Assembly (NCBI GenBank): GCA_036925085.1
Contig: JAUPFP010000157.1
Coordinates: 1-64,000, forward strand
Reading direction: 5' to 3'
From: Brachycybe producta
Taxonomy: Eukaryota > Arthropoda > Diplopoda > Playtdesmida > Andrognathidae
Length of the DNA stretch: 64,000 nt
Position numbers and translations under genes: made by a program. Below, one piece after another: positions 24,501 to 37,430 of this stretch. Each line of letters opens with the position of its first letter. Within the stretch, counting starts at the first letter, position 1. Below the pieces are notes generated by a model. The model saw nothing but the letters and a program-made list of their open reading frames with translations. It ran no database searches and was not told the DNA's origin.

Positions 24501-25735
24501 ATTGAAGTTGAAATTGAAATTGAAATTAAAGTTAAAATTGAAGTTGAGATTGAAGTTGAAAGCGAAGTTGATGTTGAAATTGAAGTTGAAATTGAAGTTG
24601 AAATTGAAGTTGAAATTGAAGTTGAAATTGAAGTTGAAATTGAAGTTAAACTTGATGTTGAAATTGAAGTTGAAATTGAAGTTGAAATTGAAGTTGAAAT
24701 TGAAGTTGAAACTGAAGTTAAAATTGAAGTTGAAATTGAAGTTAAAATTGAAGTTGAAATTGAAGTTGAAATTGAAGTTGAAACTGAAGTTGAAATTGAA
24801 GTTGAAATTGAAGTTGAAATTGAAGTTGAAATTGAAGTTGAAATTGAAGTTGAAATTGAAGTTGAAATTGAAGTTGAAAATTGAAATTGAAGTTGAAATT
24901 GAAGTTGAAATTGAAGTTAAACTTGATGTTGAAATTGAAGTTGAAATTGAAGTTGAAATTGAAGTTGAAATTGAAGTTGAAACTGAAGTTGAAATTGAAG
25001 TTGAAATTGAAGTTAAAATTGAAGTTGAAATTGAAGTTGAAATTGAAGTTAAAATTGAAGTTGAGATTGAAGTTGAAAGCCAAGTTGATGTTGAAATTGA
25101 AGTTGAAATTGAAGTTGAAGTTAAATTTGAAGTTAAATTTGAAGTTGAAGTTGAATTTAAAGTTAAAGATGAAGTTGAAGTTGAAGTTGAAATTGAAGTT
25201 GAAATTGAAGTTGAAATTGAAGTTGAAATTGAAGTTGAAAATGAAATTGAAGTCGAAGTTGAAATTGAAGTTGAAGTTGAAATTGAAGTTGAAGTTGAAG
25301 TTGAAGTTGAAATTGAAGTTGAAATTGAAGTTGAAATAGAAGTTGAAATTGAAGTTGAAATTGAAGTTAAAATTAAAGTTGAAATTGAAGTTGAAGTTGA
25401 AGTTGAAATTGAAGTTGAAATTGAAATTGAAATTAAAGTTAAAATTGAAGTTGAGATTGAAGTTGAAAGCGAAGTTGATGTTGAAATTGAAGTTGAAATT
25501 GAAGTTGAAATTGAAGTTGAAATTGAAGTTGAAATTGAAGTTGAAATTGAAGTTGAAATTGAAGTTGAAGTTGAAATTGAAATTGAAATTGAAGTTGAAA
25601 TTGAAGTTAAAATTGAAGTTGAAATTGAAGTTGAAATTGAAATTGAAATTAAAGTTAAAATTGAAGTTGAGATTGAAGTTGAAAGCGAAGTTGATGTTGA
25701 AATTGAAGTTGAAATTGAAGTTGAAATTGAAGTGA
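18596..25735 (+). repeat. 7.14-7.16 kb higher-order repeat, copy 2
   Basis: It repeats the landmark order of the preceding 7.15 kb, including the GACAGTAAG block 7,162 bases on and GAATTC 7,150 bases on. Differences from copy 1 include AATG for GATG near 23,580, extra or missing 12-mers, and two single-base indels absent from copy 1: an extra A near 24,879 and a lost T near 25,733. Past 25,735 the match with copy 1 ends; the following sequence instead resembles the AGCC to GTTTAA stretch of this copy (24.1-24.4 kb). Confidence 0.88.
22802..23126 (+). repeat. GACAGTAAG landmark block, copy 2 (full form)
   Basis: All landmarks of the block at 15,640 are present, with GAATTC at 22,957. It is 12 bases shorter than that copy because one ATTGAAGTTGAA is missing before GAATTC. 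The GACGAA module follows near 23,222, still with an intact CpG. Confidence 0.85.
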
Positions 25736-28700
25736 AATTGAAGTTGAAATTGAAGTTGAAATTGAAGTTGAAATTGAAGTTGAAATTGAAGTTGAAATTG
25801 AAATTGAAGTTGAAATTGAAGTTGAAATTGAAGTTAAACTTGATGTTGAAATTGAAGTTGAAATTGAAGTTGAAATTGAAGTTGAAATTGAAGTTGAAAC
25901 TGAAGTTGAAATTGAAGTTGAAATTGAAGTTAAAATTGAAGTTGAAATTGAAGTTGAAATTGAAGTTAAAATTGAAGTTGAGATTGAAGTTGAAAGCCAA
26001 GTTGATGTTGAAAATGAAGTTGAAATTGAAGTTGAAATTGAAGTTGAAGTTTAAATTTGAAGTTAAATTTGAAGTTGAAGTTGAATTTAAAGTTAAAGAT
26101 GAAGTTGAAGTTGAAATTGAAGTTGAAATTGAAGTTGAAAATGAAATTGAAGTTGAAGTTGAAGTTGAAGTTGAAACTGAAGTTGAAATTGAAGTTGAAA
26201 TAGAAGTTGAAATTGAAGTTGAAATTGAAGTTAAAATTAAAGTTGAAATTGAAGTAGAAGTTGAAGTTGAAGTTGAAGTTGAAACTGAAGTTGAAATTGA
26301 AGTTGAAATTGAAGTAGAAATTGAAGTTTAAATTGAAGTTGAAATTGAAGTTGAAATTGAAGTTAAAATTGAAGTTGAAATTGAAGTTGAAATTGAAATT
26401 GAAATTAAGTTAAAATTGAAGTTGAGATTGAAGTTGAAAGCGAAGTTGATGTTGAAATTGAAGTTGAAATTGAAGTTGAAATTGAAGTTGAAATTGAAGT
26501 TGAAATTGAAGTTGAAATTGAAGTTGAAATTGAAGTTGAAATTGAAGTTAAACTTGATGTTGAAATTGAAGTTGAAATTGAAGTTGAAATTGAAGTTGAA
26601 ATTGAAGTTGAAACTGAAGTTAAAATTGAAGTTGAAATTGAAGTTAAAATTGAAGTTGAAATTGAAGTTGAAATTGAAGTTGAAACTGAAGTTGAAATTG
26701 AAGTTGAAATTGAAGTTGAAATTGAAGTTAAAATTGAAGTTGAAATTGAAGTTGAGATTGAAGTTGAAAGCGAAGTTGATGTTGAAATTGAAGTTGAAAT
26801 TGAAGTTGAAATTGAAGTTGAAATTGAAGTTGAAATTGAAGTTGAAATTGAAGTTGAAATTGAAGTTGAAATTGAAATTGAAGTTGAAATTGAAGTTGAA
26901 ATTGAAGTTAAACTTGATGTTGAAATTGAAGTTGAAATTGAAGTTGAAATTGAAGTTGAAATTGAAGTTGAAATTGAAGTTGAAACTGAAGTTGAAATTG
27001 AAGTTGAAATTGAAGTTAAAATTGAAGTTGAAATTGAAGTTGAAATTGAAGTTAAAATTGAAGTTGAGATTGAAGTTGAAAGCCAAGTTGATGTTGAAAT
27101 TGAAGTTGAAATTGAAGTTGAAGTTAAATTTGAAGTTAAATTTGAAGTTGAAGTTGAATTTAAAATTAAAGATGAAGTTGAAGTTGAAGTTGAAATTGAA
27201 GTTGAAATTGAAGTTGAAATTGAAGTTGAAATTGAAGTTGAAAATGAAATTGAAGTCGAAGTTGAAATTGAAGTTGAAGTTGAAATTGAAGTTGAAGTTG
27301 AAGTTGAAGTTGAAGTTGAAATTGAAGTTGAAATTGAAGTTGAAATAGAAGTTGAAATTGAAGTTGAAATTGAAGTTAAAATTAAAGTTGAAATTGAAGT
27401 TGAAGTTGAAGTTGAAGTTGAAGTTGAAATTTGTGTTGAAATTGAAGTTGAAATTGAAGTTGAAATTGAAGTTGAAATTGAAGTTGAAATTGAAGTTGAA
27501 ATTGAAGTTAAAATTGAAGTTGAAATTGAAGTTGAAATTGAAATTGAAATTAAAGTTAAAATTGAAGTTGAGATTGAAGTTGAAAGCGAAGTTGATGTTA
27601 AAATTGAAGTTGAAATTGAAGTTGAAATTGAAGTTGAAATTGAAGTTGAAGTTGAAATTGAGTGAAATTGAAGTTAAACTTGATGTTGAAATTGAAGTTG
27701 AAATTGAAGTTGAAATTGAAGTTGAAATTGAAGTTGAAACTGAAGTTGAAATTGAAGTTGAAATTGAAGTTAAAATTGAAGTTGAAATTGAAGTTGAAAT
27801 TGAAGTTGAAACTGAAGTTGAAATTGAAGTTGAAATTGAAGTTGAAATTGAAGTTAAAATTGAAGTTGAAATTGAAGTTGAAATTGAAGTTGAAATTGAA
27901 GTTGAAATTAAAGTTAAAATTGAAGTTGAGATTGAAGTTGAAATTGAAGTTGAAATTGAAGTTGAACTTCAAGTTAAAATTGTAGTTGAAATTGAAGTTG
28001 AAATTGAAGTTGAAATTGTAGTTGAAATTGAAGTTGAAATTGAAGTTGAAATTGGAGTTGAAATTGAAGTTGAAATTGAAGTTGAAATTGAAGTTAAAAT
28101 GAAGTTGACAGTAAGATTAAAGTTGAAGTTTAAGTTGAAGTTGAAGTTAAAGTTGATGTAAAGTTGAACTTGAAGTTGAATTTGAAGGTGAAGTTGAAGT
28201 TTGAAGTTAAGTTTGAAATTGAAGTTGAAGTTGAAATTGAAGTTGAAATTGAAGTTGAAGTTGAATTCGAAGTTGAAATTGAAGTTGAAGTTAAATTTGA
28301 AGTCGAAGTTGAAGTTGAAGTTAAAATTAAAATTAAAGTTGATGTTGAAGATGATGTTGAAGATGAACTTGAAAATGAAGTTGAAGTTGAAGTTGAACTT
28401 GAAGGTGAAGTGAAATTAAGTTTGAAAACGAAGTTGAAGTTGAAATTGAAGTTGAAATTGAAGTTAAAATTGAAGTTGAAATTGAAGTTGAAATTGAAAT
28501 TGAAATTAAAGTTAAAATTGAAGTTGAGATTGAAGTTGAAAGCGAAGTTGATGTTGAAATTGAAGTTGAAATTGAAGTTGAAATTGAAGTTGAAATTGAA
28601 GTTGAAATTGAAGTTGAAATTGAAGTTAAACTTGATGTTGAAATTGAAGTTGAAATTGAAGTTGAAATTGAAGTTGAAATTGAAGTTGAAACTGAAGTTA

Positions 28701-31023
28701 AAATTGAAGTTGAAATTGAAGTTAAAATTGAAGTTGAAATTGAAGTTGAAATTGAAGTTGAAAACTGAAGTTGAAATTGAAGTTGAAATTGAAGTTGAAA
28801 TTGAAGTTAAAATTGAAGTTGAAATTGAAGTTGAGATTGAAGTTGAAAGCGAAGTTGATGTTGAAATTGAAGTTGAAATTGAAGTTGAAATTGAAGTTGA
28901 AATTGAAGTTGAAATTGAAGTTGAAATTGAAGTTGAAATTGAAATTGAAGTTGAAATTGAAGTTGAAATTGAAGTTAAACTTGATGTTGAAATTGAAGTT
29001 GAAATTGAAGTTGAAATTGAAGTTGAAATTGAAGTTGAAACTGAAGTTGAAATTGAAGTTGAAATTGAAGTTAAAATTGAAGTTGAAATTGAAGTTGAAA
29101 TTGAAGTTAAAATTGAAGTTGAGATTGAAGTTGAAAGCCAAGTGATGTTGAAATTGAAGTTGAAATTGAAGTTGAAGTTAAATTTGAAGTTAAATTTGAA
29201 GTTGAAGTTGAATTTAAAGTTAAAGATGAAGTGAAGTTGAAGTTGAAATTGAAGTTGAAATTGAAGTTGAAATTGAAGTTGAAATTGAAGTTGAAATTGA
29301 AGTTGAAAATGAAATTGAAGTCGAAGTTGAAATTGAAGTTGAAGTTGAAATTGAAGTTGAAGTTGAAGTTGAAGTTGAAGTTGAAATTGAAGTTGAAATT
29401 GAAGTTGAAATAGAAGTTGAAATTGAAGTTGAAATTGAAGTTAAAATTAAAGTTGAAATTGAAGTTGAAGTTGAAGTTGAAGTTGAAGTTGAAATTTGTG
29501 TTGAAATTGAAGTTGAAATTGAAGTTGAAATTGAAGTTGAAATTGAAGTTGAAATTGAAGTTGAAATTGAAGTTAAAATTGAAGTTGAAATTGAAGTTGA
29601 AATTGAAATTGAAATTAAGTTAAAATTGAAGTTGAGATTGAAGTTGAAAGCGAAGTTGATGTTAAAATTGAAGTTGAAATTGAAGTTGAAATTGAAGTTG
29701 AAGTTGAAATTGAAGTTGAAATTGAAGTTAAACTTGATGTTGAAATTGAAGTTGAAATTGAAGTTGAAATTGAAGTTGAAATTGAAGTTGAAACTGAAGT
29801 TGAAATTGAAGTTGAAATTGAAGTTAAAATTGAAGTTGAAATTGAAGTTGAAATTGAAGTTGAAATTGAAGTTGAAATTGAAGTTGAAATTGAAGTTGAA
29901 ATTGAAGTTAAAATTGAAGTTGAAATTGAAGTTGAAATTGAAGTTGAAATTGAAGTTGAAATTGAAGTTAAAATTGAAGTTGAGATTGAAGTTGAAAGCC
30001 AAGTTGATGTTGAAATTGAAGTTGAAATTGAAGTTGAAGTTAAATTTGAAGTTAAATTTGAAGTTGAAGTTGAATTTAAAGTTAAAGATGAAGTTGAAGT
30101 TGAAGTTGAAATTGAAGTTGAAATTGAAGTTGAAATTGAAGTTGAAATTGAAGTTGAAATTGAAGTTGAAAATGAAATTGAAGTCGAAGTTGAAATTGAA
30201 GTTGAAGTTGAAATTGAAGTTGAAGTTGAAGTTGAAGTTGAAGTTGAAATTGAAGTTGAAATTGAAGTTGAAATAGAAGTTGAAATTGAAGTTGAAATTG
30301 AAGTTAAATTAAAGTTGAAATTGAAGTTGAAGTTGAAGTTGAAGTTGAAGTTGAAATTTGTGTTGAAATTGAAGTTGAAATTGAAGTAGAAATTGAAGTT
30401 GAAATTGAAGTTGAAATTGAAGTTGAAATTGAAGTTAAAATTGAAGTTGAAATTGAAGTTGAAATTGAAATTGAAATTAAAGTTAAAATTGAAGTTGAGA
30501 TTGAAGTTGAAAGCGAAGTTGATGTTAAAATTGAAGTTGAAATTGAAGTTGAAATTGAAGTTGAAGTTGAAATTGAAGTTGAAATTGAAGTTAAACTTGA
30601 TGTTGAAATTGAAGTTGAAATTGAAGTTGAAATTGAAGTTGAAATTGAAGTTGAAACTGAAGTTGAAATTGAAGTTGAAATTGAAGTTAAAATTGAAGTT
30701 GAAATTGAAGTTGAAATTGAAGTTGAAATTGAAGTTGAAATTGAAGTTGAAATTGAAGTTGAAATTGAAGTTAAAATTGAAGTTGAAATTGAAGTTGAAA
30801 TTGAAGTTGAAATTGAAGTTGAAATTAAAGTTAAAATTGAAGTTGAGATTGAAGTTGAAATTGAAGTTGAAATTGAAGTTGAACTTCAAGTTAAAATTGT
30901 AGTTGAAATTGAAGTTGAAATTGAAGTTGAAATTGTAGTTGAAATTGAAGTTGAAATTGAAGTTGAAATTGGAGTTGAAATGAAGTTGAAATTGAAGTTG
31001 AAATTGAAGTTAAAATTGAAGTT
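25736..31023 (+). repeat. Irregular, indel-rich repeat region
   Basis: Short units repeat here at uneven offsets. The AGCC-to-GTTTAA stretch of 24.1-24.4 kb recurs at about 25.99-26.33 kb. The compound AGCC module then recurs near 27.08, 29.13 and 29.99 kb. A private landmark, AAATTTGTG, occurs only near 27,428, 29,494 and 30,356. Many hexamers have gained or lost one base, which breaks the register repeatedly. GACAGTAAG occurs at 28,107. The region looks rearranged, poorly resolved by the assembly, or both. No gene is visible. Confidence 0.75.
28107..28433 (+). repeat. GACAGTAAG landmark block, copy 3 (full form)
   Basis: The full landmark order is kept and GAATTC lies at 28,263. Private changes are a lost T just before the block (AAAATGAAG near 28,100), an extra T near 28,200, and GAAATTAAG where other copies have GAAGTTAAG near 28,413. 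Unlike the other full copies, no GGTAAAGACGAA or GGTAAAGATGAA module follows; an AGCG module comes directly after. Confidence 0.82.
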
Positions 31024-31348
31024 GACAGTAAGATTAAGTTGAAGTTTAAGTTGAAGTTGAAGTTAAAGTTGATGTAAAGTTGAACTTGAAGTTGAATTTG
31101 AAGGTGAAGTTGAAGTTGAAGTTAAGTTTGAAATTGAAGTTGAAGTTGAAATTGAAGTTGAAATTGAAGTTGAAGTTGAATTCGAAGTTGAAATTGAAGT
31201 TGAAGTTAAATTTGAAGTCGAAGTTGAAGTTGAAGTTAAAATTAAAATTAAAGTTGATGTTGAAGATGATGTTGAAGATGAACTTGAAAATGAAGTTGAA
31301 GTTGAAGTTGAACTTGAAGGTGAAGTGAAGTTAAGTTTGAAAACGAAG
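31024..31348 (+). repeat. GACAGTAAG landmark block, copy 4 (full form)
   Basis: Full landmark order, with GAATTC at 31,178. One A is missing just after GACAGTAAG (GATTAAGTTG near 31,036), the last indel of the cluster described for the preceding region. GAATTC is followed by GAAGTTGAAATTG rather than GAAGTTGAACTTG, a difference shared with copies 3 and 5 but not with copies 1 and 2. Confidence 0.83.
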
Positions 31349-34300
31349 TTGAAGTTGAAATTGAAGTTGAAATTGAAGTTAAAATTGAAGTTGAAATTGA
31401 AGTTAAAATTGAAGTTGAAATTGATGTTAAAATTGAAGGTAAAGATGAAATTAAAGTTAAGTTTGAAATTGAAGTTGAAGTTAAAATTGAAGTTGAATTT
31501 AAAGTTGAAGTTGAAGTTGAAATTGAAATTGAAATTGAAGTTGAAATTGAAGTTAAAATTGAAGTTGAAATTGAAGTTGAAATTGAAATTAAAATTAAAG
31601 TTAAAATTGAAGTTGAGATTGAAGTTGAAAGCGAAGTTGATGTTGAAATTGAAGTTGAAATTGAAGTTGAAATTGAAGTTGAAATTGAAGTTGAAATTGA
31701 AGTTGAAGTTGAAATTGAAGTTGAAATTGAAGTTAAACTTGATGTTGAAATTGAAGTTGAAATTGAAGTTGAAATTGAAGTTGAAATTGAAGTTGAAATT
31801 GAAGTTGAAACTGAAGTTGAAATTGAAGTTGAAATTGAAGTTAAAATTGAAGTTGAAATTGAAGTTGAAGTTGAAGTTGAAATTGAAGTTGAAACTGAAG
31901 TTGAAATTGAAGTTGAAATTGAAGTTAAAATTGAAGTTGAAATTGAAGTTGAAATTGAAGTTGAAACTGAAGTTGAAATTGAAGTTGAAATTGAAGTTGA
32001 AATTGAAGTTAAAATTGAAGTTGAAATTGAAGTTGAAATTGAAGTTGAAATTGAAGTTGAAATTGAAGTTGAAACTGAAGTTGAAATTGAAGTTGAAATT
32101 GAAGTTAAAATTGAAGTTGAAATTGAAGTTGAAGTTGAAGTTGAAGTTGAAGTTGAAGTTGAAATTGAAATTGAAGTTGAAATTGAAGTTGAAATTGAAG
32201 TTGAAATTGAAGTTGAAATTGAAGTTGAAATTGAAGTTGAAATTGAAGTTAAAATTGAAGTTGAAATTGAAGTTGAAATTGAAGTTGAAATTGAAGTTGA
32301 AATTGAAGTTGAAATTGAAGTTGAAATTGAAGTTGAAATTGAAGTTAAAATAGAAATTGAAGTTGAAATTGAAATTGAAATTAATGTTAAAATTGAAGTT
32401 GAGATTGAAGTTGAAAGCGAAGTTGATGTTGAAATTGAAGTTGAAATTGAAGTTGAAATTGAAGTTGAAGTTGAAATTGAAGTTGAAATTGAAGTTAAAA
32501 TTGAAGTTGAAATTGATGTTAAAATTGAAGGTAAAGATGAAATTAAAGTTAAGTTTGAAATTGAAGTTGAAGTTAAAATTGAAGTTGAATTTAAAGTTGA
32601 AGTTGAAGTTGAAGTTGAAATTGAAATTGAAATTGAAGTTGAAATTGAAGTTAAAATTGAAGTTGAAATTGAAGTTGAAATTGAAATTAAAATTAAAGTT
32701 AAAATTGAAGTTGAGATTGAAGTTGAAAGCGAAGTTGATGTTGAAATTGAAGTTGAAATTGAAGTTGAAATTGAAGTTGAAATTGAAGTTGAAGTTGAAA
32801 TTGAAGTTGAAATTGAAGTTAAACTTGATGTTGAAATTGAAGTTGAAATTGAAGTTGAAATTGAAGTTGAAATTGAAGTTGAAATTGAAGTTGAAATTGA
32901 AGTTGAAACTGAAGTTGAAATTGAAGTTGAAATTGAAGTTAAAATTGAAGTTGAAATTGAAGTTGAAGTTGAAGTTGAAATTGAAGTTGAAACTGAAGTT
33001 GAAATTGAAGTTGAAATTGAAGTTAAAATTGAAGTTGAAATTGAAGTTGAAATTGAAGTTGAAACTGAAGTTGAAATTGAAGTTGAAACTGAAGTTGAAA
33101 TTGGAGTTAAAATTGAAGTTGAAATTGAAGTTGAAATTGAAGTTGAAATTGAAGTTGAAATTGAAGTTGAAAATGAAGTTGAAGTCGAAGTTGAAATTGA
33201 AGTTGAAGTTGAAATTGAAGTTGAAGTTGAAGTTGAAGTTGAAGTTGAAGTTGAAGTTGAAATTGAAATTGAAGTTGAAATTGAAGTTGAAATTGAAGTT
33301 GAAATTGAAGTTGAAATTGAAGTTGAAATTGAAGTTGAAATTGAAGTTGAAGTTGAAGTTGAAATTGAAGTTGAAGTTGAAGTTGAAGTTGAAGTTGAAG
33401 TTGAAGTTGAAATTGAAATTGAAGTTGAAATTGAAGTTGAAATTGAAGTTGAAATTGAAGTTGAAATTGAAGTTGAAATTGAAGTTGAAATTGAAGTTGA
33501 AATTGAAGTTGAAAATGAAGTTGAAGTCGAAGTTGAAATTGAAGTTGAAGTTGAAATTGAAGTTGAAGTTGAAGTTGAAGTTGAAGTTGAAGTTGAAGTT
33601 GAAATTGAAATTGAAGTTGAAATTGAAGTTGAAATTGAAGTTGAAATTGAAGTTGAAATTGAAGTTGAAATTGAAGTTAAAATTGAAGTTGAAATTGAAG
33701 TTGAAATTGAAGTTGAAATTGAAGTTGAAATTGAAGTTGAAATTGAAGTTGAAATTGAAGTTAAAATTAAAATTGAAGTTGAAATTGAAATTGAAATTAA
33801 AGTTAAAATTGAAGTTGAGATTGAAGTTGAAAGCGAAGTTGATGTTGAAATTGAAGTTGAAATTGAAGTTGAAATTGAAGTTGAAGTTGAAATTGAAGTT
33901 GAAATTGAAGTTAAACTTGATGTTGAAATTGAAGTTGAAATTGAAGTTGAAATTGAAGTTGAAATTGAAGTTGAAATTGAAGTTGAAATTGAAGTTAAAA
34001 TTGAAGTTGAAATTGAAGTTGAAATTGAAGTTGAAATTGAAGTTGAACTTCAAGTTAAAATTGTAGTTGAAATTGAAGTTAAAATTGAAGTTAAAATTGA
34101 AGTTGAAATTGAAGTTGAAATTGAAATTGAAATTAAAGTTAAAATTGAAGTTGAGATTGAAGTTGAAAGCGAAGTTGATGTTGAAATTGAAGTTGAAATT
34201 GAAGTTGAAATTGAAGTTGAAATTGAAGTTGAAATTGAAGTTGAAGTTGAAATTGAAATTGAAATTGAAGTTGAAATTGAAGTTAAAATTGAAGTTGAAA

Positions 34301-34866
34301 TTGAAGTTGAAATTGAAATTGAAATTAAAGTTAAAATTGAAGTTGAGATTGAAGTTGAAAGTGAAGTTGATGTTGAAATTGAAGTTGAAATTGAAGTTGA
34401 AATTGAAGTTGAAATTGAAGTTGAAATTGAAGTTGAAATTGAAGTTGAAATTGAAGTTGAAATTGAAGTTGAAATTGAAGTTGAAATTGAAATTGAAGTT
34501 GAAATTGAAGTTGAAATTGAAGTTAAACTTGATGTTGAAATTGAAGTTGAAATTGAAGTTAAAATTGAAGTTGAAATTGAAATTGAAATTAAAGTTAAAA
34601 TTGAAGTTGAGATTGAAGTTGAAAGCGAAGTTGATGTTGAAATTGAAGTTGAGATTGAAGTTGAAAGCGAAGTTGATGTTGAAATTGAAGTTGAAATTGA
34701 AGTTGAAATTGAAGTTGAAATTGAAGTTGAAATTGAAGTTGAAATTGAAGTTGAAATTGAAGTTGAAATTGAAGTTGAAATTGAAGTTGAAATTGAAATT
34801 GAAGTTGAAATTGAAGTTGAAATTGAAATTGAAGTTGAAATTGAAGTTGAAATTGAAGTTAAAGTT

Positions 34867-34928
34867 GATGTAAAGTTGAACTTGAAGTTGAATTTGAAGG
34901 TGAAGTTGAAGTTGAAGTTAAGTTTGAA
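34867..34928 (+). repeat. Short GATGTAAAG block 1
   Basis: Only the middle of the full landmark block is present: GATGTAAAG, AACTTG, GGTGAAG and AAGTTTG. GACAGTAAG upstream and GAATTC downstream are missing, and plain 12-mers flank it directly. The single-base phase shift of the full form is kept, so it is a truncated descendant and not an independent origin. Confidence 0.82.
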
Positions 34929-37367
34929 ATTGAAGTTGAAATTGAAGTTGAAATTGAAGTTGAAATTGAAGTTGAAGTTGAAATTGAAGTTGAAATTGAA
35001 GTTAAACTTGATGTTGAAATTGAAGTTGAAATTGAAGTTGAAATTGAAGTTGAAATTGAAGTTGAAACTGAAGTTGAAATTGAAGTTGAAATTGAAGTTA
35101 AAATTGAAGTTGAAATTGAAGTTGAAATTGAAGTTAAAATTGAAGTTGAGATTGAAGTTGAAAGCGAAGTTGATGTTGAAATTGAAGTTGAAATTGAAGT
35201 TGAAATTGAAGTTGAAGTTAAATTTGAAGTTAAATTTGAAGTTAAATTTGAAGTTGAAGTTGAATTTAAAGTTAAAGATGAAGTTGAAGTTGAAGTTGAA
35301 ATTGAAGTTGAAATTGAAGTTGAAATTGAAGTTGAAATTGAAGTTGAAATTGAAGTTGAAATTGAAGTTGAAGTTGAAGTTGAAGTTGAAGTTGAAATTG
35401 AAGTTGAAATTGAAGTTGAAATTGAAGTTGAAATAGAAGTTGAAATTGAAGTTGAAATTGAAGTTAAAATTAAAGTTGAAATTGAAGTTGAAGTTGAAGT
35501 TGAAGTTGAAATTGAAGTTGAAATTGAAGTTGAAATTGAAGTTGAAATTGAAGTTGAAATTGAAGTTGAAATTGAAGTTGAAATTGAAGTTAAAATTGAA
35601 GTTGAAATTGAAGTTGAAATTGAAATTGAAATTAAAGTTAAAATTGAAGTTGAGATTGAAGTTGAAAGCGAAGTTGATGTTGAAATTGAAGTTCAAATTG
35701 AAGTTGAAATTGAAGTTGAAATTGAAGTTGAAGTTGAAATTGAAGTTGAAATTGAAGTTAAACTTGATGTTGAAATTGAAGTTGAAATTCAAGTTGAAAT
35801 TGAAGTTGAAATTGAAGTTGAAATTGAAGTTGAACTTCAAGTTAAAATTGTAGTTGAAATTGAAGTTAAAATTGAAGTTGAAATTGAAGTTGAAATTGAA
35901 ATTGAAATTAAAGTTAAAATTGAAGTTGAGATTGAAGTTGAAAGCGAAGTTGATGTTGAAATTGAAGTTGAAATTGAAGTTGAAATTGAAGTTGAAATTG
36001 AAGTTGAAATTGAAGTTGAAATTGAAGTTGAAATTGAAGTTGAAGTTGAAATTGAAATTGAAATTGAAGTTGAAATTGAAGTTAAAATTGAAGTTGAAAT
36101 TGAAGTTGAAATTGAAATTGAAATTAAAGTTAAAATTGAAGTTGAGATTGAAGTTGAAAGCGAAGTTGATGTTGAAATTGAAGTTGAAATTGAAGTTGAA
36201 ATTGAAGTTGAAATTGAAGTTGAAATTGAAGTTGAAATTGAAGTTGAAATTGAAGTTGAAATTGAAGTTGAAATTGAAGTTGAAATTGAAATTGAAGTTG
36301 AAATTGATGTTGAAATTGAAGTTAAACTTGATGTTGAAATTGAAGTTGAAATTGAAGTTGAAGTTGAAATTGAAGTTGAAATTGAAGTTAAACTTGATGT
36401 TGAAATTGAAGTTGAAATTGAAGTTGAAATTGAAGTTGAAATTGAAGTTGAAACTGAAGTTGAAATTGAAGTTGAAATTGAAGTTAAAATTGAAGTTGAA
36501 ATTGAAGTTGAAATTGAAGTTAAAATTGAAGTTGAGATTGAAGTTGAAAGTGAAGTTGATGTTGAAATTGAAGTTGAAATTGAAGTTGAAATTGAAGTTG
36601 AAGTTAAATTTGAAGTTAAATTTGAAGTTAAATTTGAAGTTAAAGTTGAATTTAAAGTTAAAGATGAAGTTGAAGTTGAAGTTGAAATTGAAGTTGAAAT
36701 TGAAGTTGAAATTGAAGTTGAAATTGAAGTTGAAATTGAAGTTGAAATTGAAGTTGAAATTGAAGTTGAAAATGAAGTTGAAGTCGAAGTTGAAATTGAA
36801 GTTGAAGTTGAAATTGAAGTTGAAGTTGAAGTTGAAGTTGAAGTTGAAATTGAAGTTGAAATTGAAGTTGAAATTGAAGTTGAAATAGAAGTTGAAATTG
36901 AAGTTGAAATTGAAGTTAAAATTAAAGTTGAAATTGAAGTTGAAGTTGAAGTTGAAGTTGAAATTGAAGTTGAAATTGAAGTTGAAATTGAAATTGAAGT
37001 TGAAATTGAAGTTGAAATTGAAGTTAAACTTGATGTTGAAATTGAAGTTGAAATTGAAGTTAAAATTGAAGTTGAAATTGAAATTGAAATTAAAGTTAAA
37101 ATTGAAGTTGAGATTGAAGTTGAAAGCGAAGTTGATGTTGAAATTGAAGTTGAGATTGAAGTTGAAAGCGAAGTTGATGTTGAAATTGAAGTTGAAATTG
37201 AAGTTGAAATTGAAGTTGAAATTGAAGTTGAAATTGAAGTTGAAATTGAAGTTGAAATTGAAGTTGAAATTGAAGTTGAAATTGAAGTTGAAATTGAAAT
37301 TGAAGTTGAAATTGAAGTTGAAATTGAAATTGAAGTTGAAATTGAAGTTGAAATTGAAGTTAAAGTT

Positions 37368-37430
37368 GATGTAAAGTTGAACTTGAAGTTGAATTTGAAG
37401 GTGAAGTTGAAGTTGAAGTTAAGTTTGAAA
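37368..37430 (+). repeat. Short GATGTAAAG block 2
   Basis: Matches the short block 2,501 bases upstream with the same flanks, as expected from the internal tandem duplication. Confidence 0.82.

Noticed and set aside
24876..31036. Indel cluster as programmed frameshifting or gene decay
   Set aside because: There is no gene to decay, and the changes sit in short A or T runs as sequencing errors would. They are reported as a quality issue instead.
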